A stretch of DNA of 64,000 nucleotides. Source: Diadophis punctatus similis. Taxonomy: Eukaryota; Chordata; Lepidosauria; Squamata; Dipsadidae. A program made the translations under genes and the position numbers. The DNA lies in NCBI GenBank assembly GCA_023053685.1, contig JALIGW010000026.1, positions 1,839,884-1,903,883 on the forward strand, in the 5' to 3' direction. The notes beneath the pieces are model-generated. The model was not told the origin of the DNA. It saw nothing but the letters and a program-made list of their open reading frames with translations, and made no database searches. Shown piece after piece: positions 45,475 through 59,789 of the stretch (positions within the stretch are counted from its first letter, which is position 1; every line of letters starts with the position of its first letter).

Positions 45475-45934
45475 AAAGAAGTGAAAGAAGGAAAAAATAA
45501 AGGGAAAGAAAAGACGAGAAAGGAAGAAAGAAAAAAAGAAGAAGAAAGAAAACGAATAAGAGCCGAGATGGTGCAGTGGTTAAAGTGCAGCACTGCAGTT
45601 CAGCTGTTCAAATCTCACCAGGCTCAAGGTTGACTCAGCCTTCCATCCTTCCGAGGTAGGTAAACATGAGGACCCAGATTGTTGGGGGCAAGAGGCTGAA
45701 CTCTGTAAACCGCTTAGAGAGGGCTGGAAAGCACTATGAAGCGGTATATAAGTAAGTGCTATTGTTATAAGAAAGAAAGATGAAGGAAGGAGGAAAGGAA
45801 GGGAAAGAAAAGAAAGGATGAGAAAGAAAGAGAAAAAGAAAGAAGGAAAAAGGAAGGAAGAAAAAGATAAAATGAGAAAGAAAAAGAAAGGGAAAAGGAA
45901 GGAAGAGAAAGAAAAAGAAAGAGAAGCAAAGTCA
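45475..45934 (+). mobile_element. SINE inside a GAAA-rich purine array
   Basis: Purine-rich GAAA/GGAA repeats (45475-45552 and 45769-45934) are interrupted at about 45559-45768 by a plus-strand tRNA-SINE (GAGCCGAGATGGTGCAGTGG to AAGTGCTATTGTTA). Confidence 0.9.
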
Positions 45935-46112
45935 ATGGAGAAGCCAGATTCACTTAACAGCTTCGTTACCACCTTAACAGCAGCAGTGATTCACTTAGCA
46001 ACAGTGTCAAGAGGAAGGTCGTAAAACAGGGCAAAGCTCACTTCGCAGCTGTCTGCCTTAGCAACATAAATGCTGGCTCCATTGTGGACGTAAGTCGAGA
46101 TCCACCTGTAAT
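45935..46112 (+). mobile_element. MITE, right half
   Basis: AAGCCAGATTCACTTAACAG, TGATTCACTTAGCAACAG and GACGTAAGTCGAGATCCACC. Confidence 0.82.
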
Positions 46113-46604
46113 GGGAATCGTAGCCCCATGGGCTCTGCGTCAATTGAGGCTGCTAGGATCTCTTGTGCTTCCTCCGTATTACCATTGAAGAGTTGGGTGA
46201 TGGGGGGGGGGGGGGAGGAAACGGATCAAAAGCCTCTTATTTTGCAAACAGTTGGAAACAATTTGCACTCCCCAGTGGTGAGTCCCTGTTTATAAACACG
46301 GATCTCTCGCCGTGCCAGAAAAGCCGAACTCTTTGTTGAACAAATGCTTAAGTTCCTGTCTTAGAATCCGAGCACACATGAAAGAGTTTCCCTTTTATGA
46401 ATTTTATGTTTTAAAAAATATTTTCCTCGCCTATTCGGCTCCTTTTACAAGACCTGAAGTGGCTGATCGTGGATTAAAAAGAGGGGGGGGGGCGCGAACA
46501 CAACGCACACCAAACAGTGAACTACAAGCTATTTTCAAAATACAGATCAAAGCCATTCAAAGCCCACCTTTGCTTCAACTAATACCTGCCACAGTCAAGA
46601 GTAG

Positions 46605-47495
46605 AATAGAATAACAGAGTTGGAAAGGGACCTTGGAGGTCTTCTAGTCCAACCCCCTGCTTAGGCAGGAAACCCTACACCACTTCAGACAAATGGTTAT
46701 CCAACCTCTTCTTAAAAACTTCCAGTGTTGGAGCATTCACAACTTCTGGAGGCAAGCTGTTCCGCGGATTAATTGTTTTTAAGTGTCAGGAAATTTCTCC
46801 TTAGCCTTAGTTCTAAGTTGCTTCTCTCCTTGATTAGTTTCCACCCATTGCTTCTTGTTCTACCCTCAGGTGCTTTGGAGAATAGCTTGACTCCCTCTTC
46901 TTTGGGGCAGCCCCTGGGATATTGGAACACTCAAGGTGGAGTGAGGTTTTTTTCCTCACTGTTGTAACCCTACAAAGTCTTAGTAAGACCACACCTGGAA
47001 TCTAGTTTCTGGTCACCACAATATAATAAGATATTGAAACCCTGGAAAGAGTACGGAGAAGAGCAACAAGGATGATTAGAAGGCTGGCGGCTAAAACCTA
47101 CGAAGAACGATTGCAGGAATTGAGTATGTCTAGTCTAGGGAAACGTGGACTAGGGGAGACATGATAGCAAGCCTTCCAATATTTGAGGAGCTGCCACAAA
47201 GAAGAGGGGGTCCACCTGTTCTCCAAAGCACCAGAAGGCAAGACAAGAAGCAACGGATGGAAACTAATCAAGGAGAGATCCAACCTAGAACTAAGGAGAA
47301 ATTTCCTGACAGTGAGGACAATTAACCAGTGGAACAGCTTGCCACAGGAAGTTGGTGGATGTTCCATCACTGGAGGTTTTCAAGAAGAAATTGGACATCC
47401 AGTAGTCTCAAGTGGTGTGGGGACTCCTGCTAGAACAGGGGGTTGGACTAGAAGACCTCCAAGGTCCCTTCCAACTCTCTTATTTTATTCTGTTC
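46605..47495. mobile_element. Inverted pair of CR1 3' ends
   Basis: Minus-strand copy 46605-46940 (AGAATAGAATAACAGAGTTG at its end) is followed by a longer plus-strand copy 46962-47495 with ORF2 C-terminal sequence and the 3' end. About 330 bases of the two are reverse complements. Confidence 0.92.
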
Positions 47496-48275
47496 ATTTC
47501 TACTTTTCCGGGATTCAGATTTTCGTTTTCTTGTTGCTTCTCCATCTTCTTAGACACAACATCTCTGGTTTTTTTTTTTTTTTTTGAGAGTGATCTTTGT
47601 AGGTTTACCATGACCCCTCAGACTTTAATATCCCCCAAGCCTAGAGCAATTCACTGCTGAAATTAATCTTCTTTCTATGAATATCTTGGAGAGAAAAACA
47701 GACCTTTGCCATCGTATCTTTAAATGAATAGCCGGTAGTCTGTGACCTCTTTTTTCTGTTTATTTTATTTTATTTTATTGTGTTGTACCTTTCAGAAAGT
47801 TGATCAAAGCTCGGGCAGTTTTCCAAAGACCAAAATTAGTGACCTGCTGATGCAATTTGCAGTCTTGGGGGGAAAAAAATCAACAATACTGTAGGAGAAC
47901 GGACTTTGCATGCCTGTCGTGGAGAGGAAATAACAGAATTGCTAAGGGAATTTGCTTGTGATCTTGGAGAAAGAGTTTCTGGAGAACTGATGGTTACACA
48001 CCCAGAATTCCACGCATGTTGTGTTGGGTTTGGTCAATAAACATGTTGTGTTTTCTCTCTATCACTCTTGGCTGGTCACCAAGAGACCGGAAGCTGGTTT
48101 TCTTTCCTGGTTTTCGGTGTTTATGGTATTGAGGAAAAGTGTGGTGTTCAAGAGATGTTGTAAATCCCAAGATTGTCGTGATGTGAGAAGCGTTTCGTAA
48201 AAAGAAGAATATTTTTTTTGGGGGGGGGGAATATGTATACAAAACACTTCCTGGTTTGTAAACCGGGAGCAACCC
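47496..48275. other. Single-copy intron sequence
   Basis: Short T run (47568-47585) and TTTTA run (47760-47778); no element recognised. Confidence 0.4.
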
Positions 48276-48716
48276 CCCCCCTCACTATTTTTTATTTATT
48301 TATATTTATTTTATTTATTTATTTTTGTCAAGTACGTGTTAGTAATCTACATAGATGTAACATTGTTTATGTACATAAGATGGGTACTGATAAGAGGGAA
48401 CATTAGGACAGGGACGGTAGGCACGCTGGTGCACTTATGCACGCCCCTTACTGTCCTCTTAGGAATCGGGTGAGGTCAACAGTGGACAGTCTAAGGGTAA
48501 AGTTTTGGGGGTTTGGTGACGAAACCACAGAGTCAGGTAGTGAGTTCCAGGCATTGACCACTCTGTTGCTAAAGTCGTATTTTCTGCAGTCAAGTTTGGA
48601 GCGGTTCACTTTGAGTTTGTTGTATCTGTTGTGTGCTCGTGTATTGTTGTGGTTGAAGCTGAAGTAGTCATTGACAGGAAGGACGTTGTAGTGGATCACT
48701 GATGATGTTAACTAGA
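48276..48716 (-). mobile_element. L2-like LINE 3' end with ORF2 C-terminus
   Basis: Minus-strand frame 48448-48699 reads RSKLDCRKYDFSNRVVNAWN, SLPDSVVSSP and STVDLTRFLRGQ, the generic C-terminus of L2/CR1-group reverse transcriptases but distinct from the CR1 copies here. The tail is TTTA/TTTAT repeats at 48284-48326. Confidence 0.8.
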
Positions 48717-51114
<2,398 letters not shown>

Positions 51115-51206
51115 TGACCAGTTTTACGTACTTGGCACTTTTCAGAAGTAGGGCATCTTCGGGTTTTCATTTTTATGGAATCAAATCAACGCTAACCCTT
51201 TCCGGA

Positions 51207-52408
51207 TAAGCCTCGGCTTACGACCGCAATGGGGCCCAAAATTTCTTTCGCCAAGCGAGACATTTAAACAGATTAACAGAGTTGGAAGGGACCTTGAAGG
51301 TCATCTAGTCCAACCCCCCGCCCAAGCAGGAGACCCTACACCATTTCTGACAGATGGCAGTCAGAAGCCTCCAGTGATGAAGCTCCCACAACTTCCGAAG
51401 GCAACTTCTGCTCCATGGGTTGATTGTTCTCACTGTTAGAAAAGTTCTCCTTATTTCTAGGTTGAATCTCTCCTAGATCAGTTTCCATCCATTATTCCTT
51501 GTCTGGCCTTCAGGTGCTTTGGAGAATAGCTTGACCCCCTCCTCTCTGGGTCAGCCCCTCAAATATTGGAAGGCTGCTATTGTGTCTCCCCTGGTCCTTC
51601 TCTTCACTAGACTTAGCCATGCCCGGTTCCTGCAACCGTTCATCATATGTTTTAGCCTCCAGTCCCTAATCATCCTAGTTGATCTTCTCTGCACTGTTTC
51701 CAGAGTCTCAACATCTTTTTTTCTATTGTGGCATCCAAAACCGGATGCAGTACTCTAGGTGTGGTCTTACTAAGGCTTTATAGAGTGGTGTTAGTACCTC
51801 CCTTGGTCTTGATTGTATCCCTCTGTTAATGCAGCTTAGGATTGCATTGGCTTTTTTGGCTGCTGCTACACACTGCTGGCTCATGTTTAGCTGGTTGTCC
51901 ACTAAGACTCCAAGATCCCTCTCACAGTCACTGCTATTAAGCCTGGTTTCACCCAGTTTATTTGTGAACTTTTTGTTTTTCTTGCCTCTCGGGAGTCCCT
52001 TGGGAGTAGGGCGGCATAGAAGAACCAATAAATAAATAAATAAATAAATAAATAAACTCTACTTTTCTCTACATTGAATTTCATTTTATTAGATAGACAA
52101 TAGTCAAGTGAGTTTTGCCCCATTTTATGGCCTTTCTTGCCACGGTTGCTAAGTGAATCACCGCAGCCGTTAAGTTAGTCACACGGCGGGTTAAGTGAAA
52201 CGAGGCTTGACTTTGCTTGACAGAAGGTCACATTAACCGGGGACCGTCGTAAATATGAGTCCGCTGCCAAGCTTCTTGAGTTTCGATCACACGACCACGG
52301 GGATGCTGCAGCGGTCGTAAGTGTGACAAAATGGTCACAAGTCACTTTTCAGTGCTGTTGCAACTTTGAACGGTCACTAAATAAACTGTTGTACACCGAG
52401 GACTGCCC
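51207..52408 (-). mobile_element. MITE split by a long CR1 copy
   Basis: MITE left end at 51207-51262 (AAGCCTCGGCTTACGACCGC) and its remainder at about 52108-52408 (CTTTCTTGCCACGGTTGC to TTGTACACCGAGGACTG) flank the CR1 insertion. Confidence 0.85.
51263..52110 (-). mobile_element. CR1 LINE with reverse-transcriptase C-terminal coding region
   Basis: Longest CR1 copy in the window. On the minus strand the frame includes CERDLGVLVDNQLNMSQQCV, AAAKKANAILSCINRGI and LYKALVRPHLEYCIRFWMPQ, the region after the RT catalytic core in CR1 ORF2. The catalytic FADD-type box is not reached, so it is 5'-truncated. A short LINE-tail insertion with AATAAATAAATA lies at about 51985-52055. Confidence 0.93.
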
Positions 52409-52410
52409 TG

Positions 52411-53064
52411 GGGTGGCTAGATGTCCTACCACCTGCACAAAATTACTTGTGTAATTTTGCTGAAAGGCGCACCTGATGCCTTCTTCTGCGCTGTTTCCAC
52501 TAAAGGCCACTCCATCCTTACTCGGTGGAAATACCTGGAGAGACTTCTGCTGAACAGATTAACGGTTCTTTCCTTACCTCGGAGTTGTTTTAATCAGAAT
52601 TTTCAAGAAGAAGAGATAACAGCCAGGGGATTTTTATTAGCACCAAACATCCGCCGGCTCCTTGTCAGAAATCTTATCAGCCCGAGGTTTTCTGTTTTTT
52701 TTTTAATAAAACAACATCCAGGAAACGGTGCGGAATTAGATTCTCGTTGGACCTATTATCCACGCCGCCACCGTACGAAACAATATTAAGTCGTTTGATA
52801 AAATAGATATCGTATCTCGGGGCCCGGCTGGCATTTGAGCCCAAGAGTTTCCCAAGAATCTTCCCCTATCAGGCCTTTATTAATTTAATCAGACAAGTTA
52901 ATAACTGCAGGTGTTGAAAATATAGCAGTTTTTGGAGGCTTGGGGAGTCGGATGGGAGGGAACCGCTCACAAAAGTGTCAGGAGGGCTCGGAAACAGAGG
53001 AGAAATTGCAAACGAGGTTAAATATGTCGTTTTCTTCAATCGCTGTAAAGGAAGGAAGCCCTAT
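52411..53064. other. Single-copy intron block, possible conserved noncoding sequence
   Basis: The only long repeat-free stretch of intron 3. AT-balanced, no exon-like frame with splice sites that I trust. Conservation not testable here. Confidence 0.3.
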
Positions 53065-53065
53065 G

Positions 53066-53450
53066 TAGACAGCCCTTAACTTAACAACTGCAATTGTAAG
53101 CAGAACTTCCATTGCTAAGGGATACAGTCGTTTAAGCGACTCATTATGTGACCACACTTGATTTTACAATCTCCCCCCCCCCCCGCTGTGGATGTTAAGT
53201 GGATCACATGGTTGTTAAGCGAATCCGGCTTTGCCCATCGACTGCTTATTGGAAAGTCACAAACGGTGATCACATGACTCAGAGATTCGGCAACCTTCAT
53301 AATTACATGCTGGTTGCCCAGCAACCAAATTTTGGCCATGTGACCACGGGGGACGCTGCAAACGGCCATAAGTGTGAGAACCACTCACCGGTCCCTTTTT
53401 TCAGTGGCGTTAATGGTCCCTAAACGAACGGTTATAAGTCAGGGAGCACC
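53066..53450 (-). mobile_element. MITE of the AGTCCTCGACTTAC family
   Basis: TTAAGCGAATCCGGCTTTGC, GGTGATCACATGACTCAG and GGTTATAAGTCAGGGAGC. Confidence 0.82.
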
Positions 53451-53798
53451 AGTGGTTTCTCAAAAAGTTGTAACTGCAGGCCTTCTAAGGTGACTTTCAG
53501 GAAGAGTGGCTGATGACGACGGGATTTAAATTTCCTCCTTTTTTCCTTTCCTTTCTTCGGTTCTGCTTTTTTTTCTTTTTGGTGCCTTATCTCTCAGGGT
53601 GATTTTTGTCACGACAGGGATCCTGCCGCTAAGAAGCCTACGGATGAATAATTTGTGTATGGCCGGCTGCATTTTCTGGCGACTGATAATCGTTTAGACT
53701 GTCTTGAATTAATCATATATAATGGAGCAGCGGTTCCCTCTGGTTGCTAAGAGCAGCCTGTATTTATATATAACTGGGAACCTGTCTATAGCTGCTGG

Positions 53799-54165
53799 GA
53801 GGGAGGGAGGGAGGGAGGGAGGGAGGAAGGAAGGAAGGAAGGAAGGAAAGAGACAGAAAGAAGGTGGGAGGGAAGGAGGAAGGAAGGAAGTGGAAAGAAG
53901 GAAGGAAGGAAGTGGAAGGAAGGAAAGGGAGGAGGGAGAAAGGAAAGGAAAGAGGCAGAAAGAAGGTGAAAGGGAAGAAAGGGAGGGAAGGAGGGAAGGA
54001 GGAAAGAGGCAGAAAGGTGAAAGGGAAGGATGGAGGGAGGGAGGGAGGAAAGAAGGAAAGAGGCAGAAAGAAGGTGGGAGGGAATGAGGAAGGAAGGAAG
54101 AGGAAGGAAGGGAGGAAGTGGAAGGAAAGGGAGGGAGGAAGAAAAGAAAGGAAAGTCAGTCAGTC
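53799..54165. repeat. GGGA/GGAA purine array
   Basis: GGAG then GGAA repeats with imperfect longer-period units built around AAAGAGGCAGAAAGAAGGTG, repeated about three times. Confidence 0.94.
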
Positions 54166-54190
54166 AGTCAAAAGTCAAGGACTACCTTGG

Positions 54191-54566
54191 ACTTTAAACT
54201 AGAGTCAGGGTGAAGATGATGGAAGAAGGAAAAAAGACGTTAAAAATTCAGGGTGTGTAGTATAATGTCGCTTTATCGGTATTTGAAAGAGCCTGCAGGA
54301 TTTTTGGAAAAACCTCTATCAAAAGCTGCCCATTTAGGATCTTGTTATCTTTTGTAAAAATTGACATGAGCCACAGGGGAAAGAAGGCAGAATGTGGCTT
54401 TTTACATCAGAGATAGGTATTTCCTAAGAAGAATAAAAAATATAATGTGTTTTGCAGGGAATAACGTATAACATAAAAGGGGAAGGGTATGAATGACAGT
54501 GATTCTAGCTGGCATTGTTAGATTAAAACTTTTTTAGACTTTTTTATCCAGCTTTTATTATTTTTA
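54191..54566. other. Single-copy intron sequence
   Basis: Nothing recognised; no supported exon. Confidence 0.4.
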
Positions 54567-54767
54567 TGAGAGCGGTTAAGGCCTCGGACTAAAAAACTGG
54601 GAGGCTCTGAGTTCTAGTCCTGCGTTGGGCACAAAATCTGCTGGGTGACCTTGGGCCAGCCACTTTCGCTCAGCCCTAGGAAGGAGGCAATAGCAAACCA
54701 CATCTGACAAACCTTGTCAAGAGAGGGATTTGCCTAGGCGGAGAATTGGACACGATGGTATGAAAAA
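54567..54767 (+). mobile_element. tRNA-derived SINE, Sauria/BovB-tail type
   Basis: GAGAGCGGTTAAGGCCTCGG (A-box side), GAGTTCTAGTCCTGCG (B-box side), GGTGACCTTGGGCCAGCCAC, GGAAGGAGGCAATAGCAAAC, and an ATTGGACACGATGGTATG end resembling the BovB-related tail. A second member lies at 62762. Confidence 0.75.
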
Positions 54768-54799
54768 AAAAATTTTTTTTAAATGAGTTGCTCAAGGTG

Positions 54800-55085
54800 G
54801 TGAAATTTTCTTAACACTCTTGTCCTCCTCCTATTTTCCCCACAACAACCCTGTGAGGTGGGGTTGGGCTGAGAGAGAGGGACTGGAACAAGTCACCCAG
54901 CCAGCTTTCATGCCTAAGGTGGGACTAGAACTCACCGTCTCCTGGTGATTGGCCCAAAGTCATCCAGTTGGCTTTTTTTTATTAAGGTGGGACTAGAACT
55001 CACCGTCTCCTAGTGATTGGCCCAAAGTCACCCAAAGGGCTTCTGTGCCTAAGGTGGGACTAGAACTCACTGTCTCCTAATGACA
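54800..55085. mobile_element. SINE-like repeat with a triplicated 67-bp segment
   Basis: CCACAACAACCCTGTGAGGT, GGGACTGGAACAAGTCACCC then AAGGTGGGACTAGAACTCAC at 54916, 54984 and 55050. The repeated part resembles a reversed tRNA B-box region. Confidence 0.7.
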
Positions 55086-55087
55086 GT

Positions 55088-56040
<953 letters not shown>

Positions 56041-56117
56041 AAGGCTCTTCAAATCTTGATTTTAAACCTTCGATTGCATTCGGTTTATCACCATGCCTTA
56101 AGACCAGACTTTTAGCA

Positions 56118-56877
56118 CAGTGGTCACCAACTGGTGGTCCGTGAGAAAATTTTGGTGGTCCGCAGAAAAATTATTTGCATTTTTTATATTGCACTAAATC
56201 AGGGGTCCTCAAACTATGGCCCCTGGGCCGGATACGTGCAATGACCATTTGTGTTGCTGCAGAGAGTCTCCCCCTTCGGGGTGTTTTTGTGTGGGTCAGA
56301 GGAGGGCAGAAATTCTGACTTGGGGTCTGCTTCGGCCTCCTGGTGTGGGGCTTTGGGCGAAGGCTGGAGGGAATAGCCGCTGGCGGTGAAGAGTCGGAGG
56401 GCTTTGTTCCAGTGGGACTGCATCATGGCCTGGAACTGGCTGACCATCTCAGCCCGCTGAGCCTCTAGGCGCCAGTACCTGGCCTTGCACTCCCGCAGGT
56501 CTTCCCTCTGCTTGGAAAGCCTATGCTCCTAGTCCTCAGTGAGGTGCTTCTGAGCCTCCTTCTCGGTCAGATCCAATTGGAACTGAGCTGTTTTGCCAAC
56601 TCTTTTCGTGGTGGCTGCTTAGCTCCAATAACTGCTTCCTGTTGGGGCCCTAAGGAGCCCGGGCGGGCAGGCGACGAGGAGTTGGGAGGGGAGGGGCGAG
56701 TAGAGGCTGGCGAGGCGTCCCTCAACATGAGTGACATTGAGTTGGCCACGCCCACCCAGCCACATGACCACCTAGCCACGCCCACCCAGCGGTCATTAGG
56801 CAGATCATATTAGTGGTCTGCAGGATTTAAAATTATGAATTTAGTGGTCACTGAGGTCCAAAAGGTTGGGGACCCCT
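56118..56877 (-). mobile_element. DNA-transposon-like element with captured coding fragment, copy 2
   Basis: Homologous to 10329-10980 from about 56230 onward. The minus-strand coding-like part keeps HRLSKQREDLRECKARYWRL, QRAEMVSQFQAMMQSHWNKA and SPKAPHQEAEADPKSEF, with the same in-frame stop after HLTED and an additional 1-base frameshift nearer its 5' side. Its left edge has CAGTGGTCACCAACTGGTGG and an inner CAGGGGTCCTCAAACTATGG, and the right edge GGTTGGGGACCCC, so hAT-type ends and probably a nested structure. Confidence 0.75.
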
Positions 56878-57039
56878 TAATTTTGGGGAGAGCTAAATTC
56901 TCCCAAGTTCCTTTTTGTGGTTATTTTTAAAAGATGGGGAAATACTGCCATCTAGTGTTAATAATCGGGAATCTTCGCTAATGCGAGAAGAAGAGCCAAC
57001 TCAACTCTGGAGATTTTTTTGTTCCTATGGGACACAAAA

Positions 57040-57263
57040 AGGGTCACACAATCACTTTTTGCGACTTTCTGCCAATCCCAGTCAGTGGGGAATCCAGATT
57101 CACTTAACAACCGTGTTACTAACTTAACAACGGCAGGGGTTCACTTAACCACTGTGGCAAGAAAGGTCGTACAATCTGGCAACGCTCCCTTAACAACTCT
57201 CTCGCCTAGCAACATAAATTTTGGGCTCAATTGTGGTGGTAAACCGAGGACCGCCTGTATGAT
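57040..57263 (+). mobile_element. MITE, right half
   Basis: AATCCAGATTCACTTAACAA, GGGTTCACTTAACCACTG and GTGGTAAACCGAGGACCGCC. Confidence 0.82.
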
Positions 57264-57971
57264 AGTTGGTTTCATGGCATGAAACCCGACCAATCTTTTT
57301 ATTACTCCAAACTGCCTCCCAGTCTGACCTGACCAAGAAAGGCAAACCTTGCATTCATCACAGCTTGTTATCTCCCATCCCTGAAGCTGTGCCTCTAGGA
57401 AACCATCCATTTTCCCCACGAAAAAGGGAATGACTGAGGATAGAGCAGAAATGGCTTAAAAAAAACCCTTTATTTCAATATCTGTCTTTCCCGCGTCTTC
57501 ATGCGCAGGATATCAAAAGAGCCAAACGATGATTCTGAGAGATGCCCAATCGCAGGGATGAAAACCAGGTTTCCGGGGCCACTGCTGATTTTCCAAGTTT
57601 GCCGAATTGTCACCCCAAGTCCTTGGAGGGGGGGGGGAAACCGAGGAGTAAAATAATGTTACACTAGTTTCTAGTTTTTTCAAGGGATTCAGGATGACAG
57701 CCCTGCTTTCCCTCCGGCTCCCAGTTATCTAACACTTAGATTACTCATCTTTTCACATTTTCCCTCTTGCTTGTCACTTTTGAGTGATTGATTGATTATA
57801 ATCAAGTCATTTTTGACTCCTAGAGAATTTCTCCTGGAGAATCTATTATCCCCAGCTTGGACTCTCAAATGTAGCTACATCACCCTTGTAACTGAGTCCT
57901 TCCACCTTGCTGCTTGTCTTCTTTTGTTTCCTTCCACCTTTCCCAGCATTAGAACTTAACTGGGACCTAGA
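57264..57971. other. Single-copy intron sequence
   Basis: Nothing recognised; no supported exon. Confidence 0.4.
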
Positions 57972-57979
57972 ACCTAGAA

Positions 57980-58116
57980 CAGTGTTTCCCAACCTTGGCA
58001 ACTTGAAGATGTCTGGACTTCAACTCCCAGAATTCCCCAGCCAGCGAATGCTGGCTGGGGAATTCTGGAAGTTGAAGTCCAGATATCTTCAAGTTGCCAA
58101 GGTTGGGAAACACTGA
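57980..58116. mobile_element. Palindromic hAT-type MITE, second subtype
   Basis: 137-bp palindrome with CAGTGTTTCCCAACCTTGGC ends, central CCAGCGAATGCTGG. Flanking ACCTAGAA and TCCTAGAA are consistent with an 8-bp duplication with one mismatch. Confidence 0.88.
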
Positions 58117-58262
58117 TCCTAGAATAACAGAGTTGGAAGAGACCTTGGAGGTCTTCAACCCCTTGCTCAAGCAGGGGACCCTACATCTGCCTCTACCTAG
58201 GATCGAACTCACAACCTCCTGATTGTGAGGCAAGAGCTTCACCCCCTGGTCTAAAGTGGCCT
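58117..58262 (-). mobile_element. CR1 end plus tRNA-like SINE head
   Basis: CR1 3' end (GAATAACAGAGTTGGAAGAG) at 58124-58185, followed by a tRNA-like sequence which on the minus strand reads GGGTGAAGCTCTTGCCTCAC and GTTGTGAGTTCGATCCTAGG, with recognisable A and B boxes. Confidence 0.7.
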
Positions 58263-58708
58263 GGACCATCTCTTTTGGCCTGCCTCCCCCCAGCAAGGGT
58301 CGGCTCTCCTCCGAGCTGAACTAATAACGGGAAGGAAGCCGCCTCTGCAGTTGCAACTGGACTTCGGGTGGTGATTAATTATTTTTCTGCCGCAGACTAT
58401 TTATTATCCTGGTGTTCGGAGTTGCCTGGAGCCACAGAGGGGCCGGTTTGACAAAGTAGTTTGTGCCGAGAGATAAATGAGGACTAGCGCTGCCCCCATT
58501 CAATACTCCTTGCAACGTTTAGCTCGGGCGATGCCCTTAAATAAGACTTCAATTAGCGTGGGATGTTTGCCCAAACACACACACACACAAGCACACACCA
58601 ACACAAACGCAGAAGGGTGGGGAGAATGTGTTGGAAGAGCCCTTTTAAAGCTCTCTCGGTTTTCTGCACAGGTATTTTTGCTTTAGATCTTGTAAGATGG
58701 TTTTCCTA
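58263..58708. other. Single-copy intron sequence
   Basis: A short CA run at 58575-58587; otherwise nothing. Confidence 0.4.
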
Positions 58709-58709
58709 A

Positions 58710-59116
58710 GCTAGTCCTCGACTCGCGACCATAATGGAGACCCAAATGTCCATCGCTAAGCAAGGTGGTTGTTAAGAAGAGTTGTGCCCCATTTAAACGG
58801 TCTTTGGGTTTTGTTTTGTTTTGCTGCGGGGGTTGGGCGTTTCGCCGCAGCTGTTAAATGAATCACCCGGTCATTAAGTGAATCCAGGTTTCCTCCCCCC
58901 ATTGACTTCGATTGTCGCAAAGGGGGATCATGTGACCCCGGGACACCGCAGCCATTGTAAGTACATGCCAGTGGCCAAGATCCTCGATTTTGATCACATG
59001 ACCGTCGGGAGGGGTGTCCAACGGTCGCACATGTGAAAACCGGCTATAAGTCACTTTTTTTTCCATTCCTTCGAATGGTCACTAAACAAATGGTCATAAG
59101 TGGAGGACGGTCGGTA
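58710..59116 (-). mobile_element. MITE, nearly full length
   Basis: CTAGTCCTCGACTCGCGACC at the left, TTAAGTGAATCCAGGTTTCC, GATCATGTGACCCCGGGAC, and GTCATAAGTGGAGGACGGTC at the right. Confidence 0.85.
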
Positions 59117-59789
59117 AAACGTGCAGTCTAGATCCAGGGACGTATTTTGTAATTTTTTAGATCAAGTTGACGACTTTCCTTCTTCCTTGCGGTTAGGAAC
59201 GATGCTGATTTGCTTGGCTGCCTCAGTTTCCCCATTGCAGATCTGGTCCATGTTTTGATTTTTCCTCCTACATTTTTTTCCTCCTTAACTCTTCTTTCTC
59301 CATTCTTCTTCCGGTCTCTGGTTTTTTGTTTGGTTTTTTTGTTAGCCGAACTCTTGTTAGTTTCGACCTCATTTGTGGCTTGGTTCACACACTGAGTAAA
59401 GCCAAAAGGGGGTTGGGTTGGGTTTGGCTCGGCGTGCTTTTATAAACCATAATTGATGGCTTAGCTTCATGTGGGAGCCAAGCCACACTAGGTTTCAGCA
59501 AACCTTGGTAAAATAAATGGTGTGGTGTAAACCCAACCTTTGTCTAGGTCAACCTTGGCTACATCCGTATTTGTGCATCTCAGCTCCCAGGATCTCAGCA
59601 CAAGGAATTCTGGGAAACGAAGTCCACACGTCTGAACTTTGATAAGAATGAGTCACGTTCTCTTAACTGGTCCGCTGTACCATAGCTAGTGATGGCCAAG
59701 GTGGTTGTTTGTCTACCTTCTGTGACATTGCCGATGCTTAGCCAATCAGCACAATCAATAGATTGCCATTAACTCCACATGAAAGTCAG
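59117..59789. other. Intron sequence, mostly single-copy
   Basis: 59580-59640 has GGAATTCTGGGAAACGAAGTCC, a weak trace of the palindromic MITE. The rest is unrecognised. Confidence 0.4.

Noticed and set aside
58190..58262. Possible functional tRNA gene on the minus strand
   Set aside because: Has box-like motifs, but stem pairing is poor and it is attached to repeat sequence, so a SINE head is the better reading.
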